The position numbers and the translations under genes are program-made. A model generated the notes under the pieces. It did not search any database, was not told the origin of the DNA, and saw nothing but the letters and a program-made list of their open reading frames with translations. A stretch of 64,000 nt of DNA from Ascidia mentula (lineage: Eukaryota > Chordata > Ascidiacea > Phlebobranchia > Ascidiidae), in NCBI GenBank assembly GCA_947561715.1, contig OX387198.1, positions 7,998,001-8,062,000 of the forward strand, in the 5' to 3' direction. How positions within the stretch are numbered: the stretch's first letter is position 1; every line of letters starts with the position of its first letter. Below, piece after piece: positions 48,501 to 57,500 of this stretch.

Positions 48501-51500
48501 GGCGAAGTTGTAATCATAGACCTACATTTGGTTCAATTATAACCAGACAATTCACATAAACATACCATGCGTTGTTCAATGTGTGTTGAGCCATCAAGAC
48601 GAAGATATCTGTACCCATGGTAACTTAAAAAGGCCTCCAAAATGTCAAGGACTCTGGTCATTTGAGTGAAGATCAAGATTCGGTGTTTTTCGGCCCAAAA
48701 CCGCCGGAGGAGAACACTCAGTACTTGCAGTTTTCCTGATAAAATAAATAAAATATGTAAGAATTCGTTTTTGAGGCAGTAATAAATGTCTTTACTGACC
48801 ACAGTCGTACTGGATCAAACGAGCTTCTGGGAATTGCACTTTAGACAACTGTGTTATGCTGTGGTACACCTTCAATGACTTGGAGAGATAAGATCGGATG
48901 CAATTGAGGGAATTTTTCTTCGCCTGCATTCGCCAAGGGGTCGGGTGTGAAACATTCATTTGTGGAGTTGAGGTCGTTACTTTGGGAACCACAAAAATAA
49001 ACCTGCAAACAAATACTTAATTTAAAAATAAAGAAAAAACTTGAAGTGCCTTACATAGGTTCTGCGTGCTTTTTTAAATTAATTATAAATCCTGCGCCTA
49101 AAAAAAAAAAGTAAGCCCAGGGGTTTGTAGTTTTTAGTGCAAAGGTAAAGTTATTCACAACGTTATGCAAGGCACCAACCTGTGCAAGATATCCCTCAAC
49201 TCCTGGAACCTTTCCTCATTTGATTTCTTTGCTGATTGAAGGTTTGTCTTCTCTATGTGAGCCGTGTGCCAACTTTGGCTCTTAGGTGAGCTGTAAAAAA
49301 CAAGGCTTCAAATTAACAATTTAAAGCATTCTTTCTCAAATGGGAATTTTAAGTCCACAAACCATGCGTCTGTGGCTGATTGAAGAAATTGCACAGTGTT
49401 GGCAGATAAGTAGCTGGGGTAAGCTTCGCATCGCTGCACGTTGATGTTGCAAAGTCTCTGAAGCGTGTCCTCCCTCTTTGCATTTTTTAAGCGAACCAAC
49501 ATTTTCTAAAGATAATGATTTAAGTTAAGAATCTTGTTGTTTCAAATATACATGTCATTACTGAGAAAAAAGATGTTTTTTTTGTTCTTGCACTACGAGG
49601 TCTGCCATGCACGAACTACACGCAGATACGGAATGCACAAGCCTTAATTTCCCTGTTTAGATCTACACAAGATGCCATGGGCTGTGACACCTCATGCAAG
49701 TGTTAACAGGTCTTATTACTTCAACTAAAACATCAAATAATTTGTCTAACATACTGAATATGATTCTTCAGGAAGTCGCTTTTTCCGGACAATGGTTGGA
49801 TCTATAACAAAATAACATTCAAAATCACCAAGTAATTGACAATGTTTTTTCTATATTTAGGCAAACAGATTAATTTATAATGCAAAAAAATAACACACCA
49901 AGAATACAAAAAGAAAAGTATGACTCAAAAATAAGACCTAACCTTTTGAAGAAACAGAATCCTGAGCGGCAATGGTGACCACATCAGCTGCAAAAAATCA
50001 TTTAAGTTGCAAAAAACAAGTTCGTATCTTTGGAAAACTACTTATTCAAGTTAAAAATATGTCCCACATTCTACTAAGAAGTACAGCACCGAACAGCCGT
50101 CTCCTAACGATGCCAGAACCGGCCATAATTTAGCACCCGTAATCGATCATTGCAACTATGGAAAGGCTCACAATGAAGATACCAAGAGGATGCAAACTTT
50201 TGTTATAACTGATATTTTATCAAACAATATTGATGATCACAATATAAAAAATCAATAATGCTTTTCATAAAAAACTGAGATTTTTTTAGAGACTAAGTAG
50301 CATTGGATATAATTGGGTAGAAATTTTACGTCTGGTTACATATATTTATATTTATCATCCATTAATGTAATAGTTTATGGGCTTACCAGGCATTTGTGCA
50401 TTAGTGGTGGAGGGCAGTCCTGTTGAAGTTTGGGAAGATGATGTAGAACCTCTAGAAGCCACACCGGATGTAACAATTTGCACCACACCACCTACAAACA
50501 ACTTAGTGTTAAGTCCCTGCACTACAAAACGATAAATCCAAACGGAATCTTTGAACTATCTCAGAAAAAGATTCTGTTTTCACATCAGTATATTCAGATG
50601 AACTATGCCAATAGAATCAATCATCATAGAACTACGTTCAATTACAGAGCATTAGGTAAATTAAAGGGATAACCACCTGGTAAATGTCTTATCTGTCCAT
50701 TAGGTATTGTAGCCCATCTTGTGCCTTGTGCGGTCTGATACTGCAGCGTAATGGATTGGGAAGTTGACCTGGGTGGGTTTTCTGAAGGCAAACACATGTA
50801 AATAAACAAAAAGAGTAATGAGACAAAGGGACACTTGACGAATTTGTTACAGTTTTTAAGACAAAACACTACTTACCTCCATCATTCCTGGCTTGCTGCA
50901 CAGTCACCAGTCTTGAGGTGGAACCTTGCTGCATGTTCGAAACAACCTTGAAGAAAAATATTTGCCTACTAAAGAGAAGTAGTGCTAAAAGTTTCATTGC
51001 AGCGATGACAACTTACCACTTTGGTTTGGTTCAGCAACCCCACAGAAGCATTTTGTTGATTGGCAGTTTTCTACACAAAATTTATAACAATCAACATAAA
51101 ATACTTTGTCATGCCAGAAACTTCAAACACTAGGCCAGTTAAACTTGCCATAATTAAATAGGAAAAACTTTATATTTTTAACCAAAAATGTAGCTTAACA
51201 TGCTACTGTATGAACAACACATTGTGCAACTTCATATCAAACACTGCATGTAGTGGAAGCAAATTATTTACGATTGGTATGACAGTGGTCAGTTGATGGA
51301 CAACAACCTGACCACCTCTTAAACAATCGCATATTGTCAAATACCGTTACATACCTGTTGCTGCAATGATGCAAGAAATAGCTTTTCCTGGATCATGGCT
51401 TTCATCTGATCAGTGATTACTTTTGGGCCAGGGGTGCTGAAAAAATGCACACAGTAATATTGGTTTGCTTTATTGCAATATGCACTTTGAGAACAGGCAA

Positions 51501-54500
51501 CATTATTTGAAATTTGAGTTTCAGAAAAATACGGTGTAGTTTCTATTTGTTTTTACTGCAAGAATGCATATCACTAATGTAACATGTTTCCCTGAGGTCC
51601 AAAAGTATTCGCAATGTGGAGAAGAGCACATTGTGCAACACATTAACTGGTAGCAATGCTAGCACGTAAAATATCACCACTGTTCAATCTTCCCCCAAGG
51701 CAAGTCAATAGGAAAATTGATCTTTCTTATTGATGGTAGAGGGGGCTGGTGACATCAGCAGCAAGATTTCAGTTTGCTCACCTGTCAACAGCTGGTGGAT
51801 TGCTATAAATTTCCTCTATTAGCTTTCTGGGGGTTTGCAGTTGTTTAATCTTGTTGGCATTAAGACTGGAGATTTCACTCAAGGTTGGGATGTGGAGGTT
51901 CAAGTTTGAAAGGCAAACTTTCTGCATTAACAAGTTTCTTGTTCACCAAATTTTGGGCACAAAAAAATTTTTACTAACAAATATTGTTGAAAATGTTTTA
52001 AGTTCAGCGACGCCATAGCTGACGCCCTGTGTGGAGAATTTTCATTTACTGTACCTCCAATACGTTACATGCAAGCTCATGAATACCAGCAGACATGTCT
52101 TTGACAGAGGAAAAGATAGACGCATATGAAAGCCAGGTTTACCTGGAAGGGTCCTTTCTCCAGAGCCTTGTGGACAAGAGACGGCACATTGAGTGCAATA
52201 GGAGCGGTCACAAAGGAGGACACAGTCGGTCGAGGTTCAAATAGGTTGGGGTGGTTGCACACTTTCCGTAGCTGCATCAGGACATTAATGACACTCATGA
52301 AGTGCCCACCGGCCAATGTGTCTTTTGTCCTTTAATATAAATTGAAGATGTGACATTTAATAGCCTCAAATAGTGTGCAGATAGACAGATACACACAAAG
52401 AGCATAAAATGTTGCTAATTTCAGATTGTTCCGACAGAAGGCAGGTACCCAAACACTGGCTTCTTTTAATACAATCTTTTAATGGTTAGGAGTTTAGGGT
52501 AGAAACAACTTACGCAGCTCTGGACATGAAATCTTCATAGAGGAATCGCTGCCTCTTGGATAAATGACACTTGACGACGTGTTCATATTTGTTGGGCATC
52601 TGCTTTTCAACATCCTTCTTCACCCTTCTGAGAAGAAACGGCCGAAGAACCTGATAAGCAGAAACTTATTTTGCCAATGTTTCTGATAAAAACCATGAAA
52701 TGAGGTGTCACCTTGTGCAGACGTCGAACAATCTTCTCATTAAACTCTTGAGAGCCTTCGATCATACCAGTCATTGGATTTGAAAACCATTCCTACCAAA
52801 ACGAGTCAATGTTAGTGTCAGAAGCACATTGATTGTTAATCGCTTGTACATACCTTAAACTCTTTGTGCGATTGAAAAACTTGAGGCATAAGAAAGTGCA
52901 TTAGGGACCACAGTTCCATTAAATTGTTCTGGAGTGGTGTTCCTGTCAGTAACAATCTACGTTGGGAATTGAAGTTTAGGAGTGCCTGCCAACGCTGGGA
53001 CTTGAAGTTTTTGATGTTCTGTGCCTGAAATTGCACAAGCATTTGTTGATTTTGCTTCTTTGAGCATCTGAAGTGTGTTAATGTTGTGTTAGTTGCTCAG
53101 TTGCCTGTAAAGCAATGCAAGGGTAAGTGCAGCAGTGAAAGCGTGGAGCAATGAAATCACACTATCAAAGTTGCACTTTTATTGCACGCCTTCGTTGGCC
53201 GACCATATTTGCATTCAGAGACCTAGTTGAATGTTGACACACAATATGTATTCGTGCAACGATAACTTCTCATCATGTTTGCGGGAAGGTCTCAATGGTT
53301 TTGGCACACAGGGGCATGCTAAATTTTAACCAACCTCGTCCAGTATCAGGTATCTCCACTTTTTCCGCCGGAAACTTGTGTGGTCTTGGATAACCAACTT
53401 GTATGAGGTAATACATACATGGAACGCATTGCTTTTGGTCCATCCTGTGCGTTTTAGCTGCAAAAACAAGACATACACTAAAACCAGACCAGCCTCAATG
53501 AGTCAACAAAAACAGAGTTATGAATTTTTGAAAACCCTATCCTAATATCCTTTGTTAAACTTACTTTTCTTTCTTTTTGGGAACCATAATATGTGAGGAT
53601 TTTAAAACCAGGACACCATTTCTTGAACTCCATTTCCCAGTTGAGCATTACACTTGTTGGCACAACAATCAAATGAGGACCCCAGACACCTGAAAGCAAT
53701 AATGTATTATAGCCTACTTTGCCAAAAGGAAACCATCTGGGAATATTATTTGTACCACACCTATATCCCGTACCAGCACTAACAATGAAAGCATGGGAAC
53801 TACAGGCCTGATTTTATTTCTGAGATGTTAGCACTAGTCGCCACACCACAAACTGGCATAGCAACCGAAGGCACCTCATAAAACTACGACCAGAGTATTT
53901 TTTTTACAATTAAATGCGTTATACCAAAACAAACCTTTTTCACAGGCTAAATGTGCCAGAAGGGCAATTGTTTGAATTGTTTTGCCCAAACCCATCTCAT
54001 CGGCCAAAATCCCATTCAGTCGCTTTGAGTACATGGTGACCAACCAGTCGAGACCTATGTGTTGATATTCACGCAGCTGGTGACGTAGTAAATGAGGTAT
54101 GGCAGTCATCACCTACATAAAAGGTGGTCCATTGAATTGGGCAAAATAAGAACATGTACCCAGTAGTAAAAAGTGAGCATTGAAGCTAAAACACAACATA
54201 CAACAAATAAACGGTAAATTAAGCATGAAAAGGGTATAGATGACTTTGGTACAACTTTACCTGTGTGGTGGCCAGTGTATGACCAGTTGGCTGTAAATTC
54301 ATTGCCTCTTCAGCAACATCTGTTATTTCCTTGTTGGGGCTTCCTTCCCTTTCTGCTTGGTCGGGTTTCTTCAAGAAGTTTTCATGGTAATAAGTTTTGC
54401 ACTGCATTTGTCATTTTTATAGTTCAGTACCTTTTCCTTTTCATGGTCAGTTTTGAGTAAGTAATCCATGCCAATTTCTTCTTCTTCCTTTTCATCTTCG

Positions 54501-57500
54501 CTCTCTTCACTTTCGCTCGAACCTACAAACAAACAAATAAACTTTTAAACCAGAGCATATGTGGACCAATCTAATCATTTTTGTCAATTTTGGTAAAGCT
54601 AAATAGTGTTGTCTACAACAGTATGTCACCTCGCATGGAACCTTCTAGTTTAATACATATTTAAACTAAAGGATGGTAAAGAGGTATTTGCTCTTGACAT
54701 GTACAGCATGAAGTGTATGCCAGGGTGAAGGCACACATCAGCTGACATGGCACAGACCAAACAAATCAAATTCATAAAAGTGCATACTTCCGGAATCTTC
54801 CTCGTCTGATTTATTATTTTCTTGTTGTGTCTCTGACGGTGGTGGGCTGGGATCTTTGTCATAGGCTCCTTGGTACATTTTCAGCAACTCTTCGATGGGC
54901 ATGTCACCTTCAGCCTGCAAATAGAAACCACATTTATATACTTCCATCAACTTTTTCATTTTCATTAAAATGTTAATCATTACCGTTCACCATATTGGTT
55001 TAAGCAGAAATATGCTGACTGATTAAGAATGACAGGTAAGGAAAACATACGACAATAAGTTACTGTGCCTTCACCTTATTCCCAAGACCAAGAAATAACA
55101 GTCCTGGGCAGTAATAATGAGTGCCAGTTCATGTATTCCCAATAATGACCAGCCAGGAAATTGTCATTCTTGGAGGCAAAGAGATGGGAAAAGGTATAGA
55201 CCACATACGTTAGTACTTTACCTGCAAACTCTCCAATTCCATCTTGTGGTCCTCTTCTTTCTCCTGCTCCTCCTGTTCTTGCACTGTTGCCTCATCGTCA
55301 CTGGACTCATCACTGGCACTGAACTCTTTATCTTCTTGCTCCTGTAAAGTCAAGAGGAAAATTGCAATCAAAGATGCAGACGGACTGTGTTGGAAGTGAA
55401 GTCAGTTAAACAAATTCAGAAAGACAATAATCTACACACGATGATTCAGCATTACGTCCCTTGTCTTTTTCGGTCATCATAAAATGTGAAAAAAAACACC
55501 GAACAGTTTTTTCTTCTCTTACTTGTGCAGTTTTGGGCTTTTTTGCCTCTACAGGGGTATCAGCTTCTCTGTCAGTTTCGCTGGGTCGTTTCCTGGCAGA
55601 TCTTCTCAGTGATATTGAGGGTGGTTTACTCGATCCTTCATTATCTGAGGAGAGGTTTTCCTCCTATGAAACACACCGATGACAGTAAAATCAATTATCT
55701 ATTCCAAACCAAAAAAATCAAATACTTTCAATTACATAAAAACAATAATTCGAAAATCACAAACTTAATTTGCAAAATAGCTTATTAGAAGAATAAGTGT
55801 ATAAACTAGTTGATTAGCACATCGTACCATAGAAGCTTCCAATGATACTGCCGACTGGGTCTTACTCGATTCTGCAGGTGCATCTTCCATTTTCTGTGAC
55901 AAGACAAAGTTATTTAAAATATAATAAAAATGGAACAAAACTTGTTTGTGTTAGGCCAGCACACATTACAGAATAAACCACAACATGTGTTCAAGCAAAC
56001 CACAAGGGTACCATATATTCCTTTGAATGACCGTACAAAGTATGCAACCCTTGCAGGCAAAGTAAAGGAAACGAATACTTATCACAAAATTTGTTTTTCT
56101 GAAATGCAGACAAACCTCTTCAGATTCAGAACAGGAATTCTCTTCAACATCAGGAAGGGGCTTCCCAAAGTTTTCCACTGCATCTTTTGGAAGTTGCTGA
56201 AGGAGATCTTCAAATGGTAGTTCGCTTTCTTGCTTAAGCAGACTTACTTCATCCATAACTGAAGGCAATAAACATAAATAAAATTATAAATATTCACATA
56301 GGGCTACATTTCAGTTCTTATTCTCACCACTTTCTTCATCATCGTTTAGTTCTTCTTTTGCTATAGTTTCTTCATCATCACTTGAAACACCCTGAGGTAG
56401 GAATTCATCTAAAAAAAATTTTAATCTGACAAGGTTGCTGCACAATAAACCATTAAGAATCACTCACCATCACTGCCCTGCTTGGAACTGGTTTTCGACC
56501 GTGGACTGGTTGGTGTTTGGTTGAGACCTTGAGTCAGCCAATCAGAGTACTTTGCAGTCTGATCTACTATGAAGTTAAGATGCAGATCCAATGCTTTCTG
56601 CCTCTTCTCATCCAGCAGGCATTGTTGCTTGTATTCTACAACCTACACAGGAAGTGGGCAGTTTGAAACTAAATTCCAATATGACATTGCCTCTTTTTCT
56701 TTTTAACAGCAAGTCTAAATGTGTCAGGTTATATTGCTGCACAAAGAATATACTGTCGATGCACAGAAGCAGAACCTGCCATTATCTTTGAATCAACTGG
56801 GGACAAAGCTTAGTAGATAGAACTACAAAGCAGTTGCTTTAAGGCATGTTGATTCACTTTGGGGACGGTGATGATCGAAATGTTATACCTTTCCAATGTT
56901 GGACCAGAAAACTCGAACTTGGCGTGCAATCGAGGACGCAATTCTTCTTAGCTTTTGTTGACCTTCTTTTTCAGCCTTTTTTTCTTTCTCTCTCTGTTCT
57001 TTGTGGTGATTCGTAACCATGCGGACCAACTTAAAAATAAAATACAGGATATTGCTATTACCAAGATAACACCTACAGCAAAACTTACACACCTTTCTGG
57101 CTGCCACACGTTTCCATTTACGTTCCTGTGCAAAATCAGCAGCCAGCCATCGCATTTCTTCAAGCAAATAATCCCAGTGAGTTTTGTTCCTAGCTGGTTC
57201 TTGCACCTATGAAATACCAGCAGAAAGCTTTTTAACCACTGCATTTACAATTTACTCCATAATATATTACCTTGGGAAGACGGCGTTGTGACCATAGCCC
57301 CTGTTTCCTTAGTTCTGCAACTCTGCGTTGGATAACTGCTTCCTGTTTGGCACGCTCCAGTATCTCTTCCTGGGAGCTTACTTCGTACACATCAGACAAG
57401 CTTTGCCTTGACGATTGTTTCAATCTGTTTTGTGGAAAGATGCAATTTCATGGTTAGAATCTGTTGGCATATACTCAAATCAGGTTGGTCAGTCAAGGCT

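Larger units (their letters stand above)
46778..53024 (-). other. domino: Domino shared exons 19-40: helicase lobes and insertion
   Basis: Exons: 52854-53024, 52712-52792, 52514-52650, 52143-52329, 51782-51921, 51355-51436, 51017-51070, 50877-50946, 50677-50781, 50387-50491, 49943-49987, 49755-49801, 49363-49505, 49180-49290, 48800-49002, 48566-48735, 48230-48384, 47733-47889, 47535-47651, 47243-47347, 46994-47060, 46778-46926. Exon 19 begins AQNIKNF, completing DEAQ. Exons 23-32 encode the low-complexity insertion between the lobes. Exons 33-36 encode helicase lobe 2 ([47 protein letters not shown]). Exon 40 has [13 protein letters not shown], matching the [11 protein letters not shown] of EP400 and PIERYAMKFLE of SRCAP. 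Every junction keeps the frame. Confidence 0.88.

Noticed and set aside
48450..48525. Weak C/D-like boxes in domino intron 34
   Set aside because: Both box C (AUGAUUA) and the terminal box D (AUGA) deviate from consensus and the stem is poor.
52030..52130. H/ACA-like single hairpin in domino intron 22 with an ACA
   Set aside because: The pocket distance fits, but no room or signal exists for a 5' hairpin and H box.
54402..54430. 29-bp intron between domino exons 14 and 15
   Set aside because: Too short for the spliceosome; the 62-bp alternative with acceptor after 54369 keeps frame and aligns with SRCAP.
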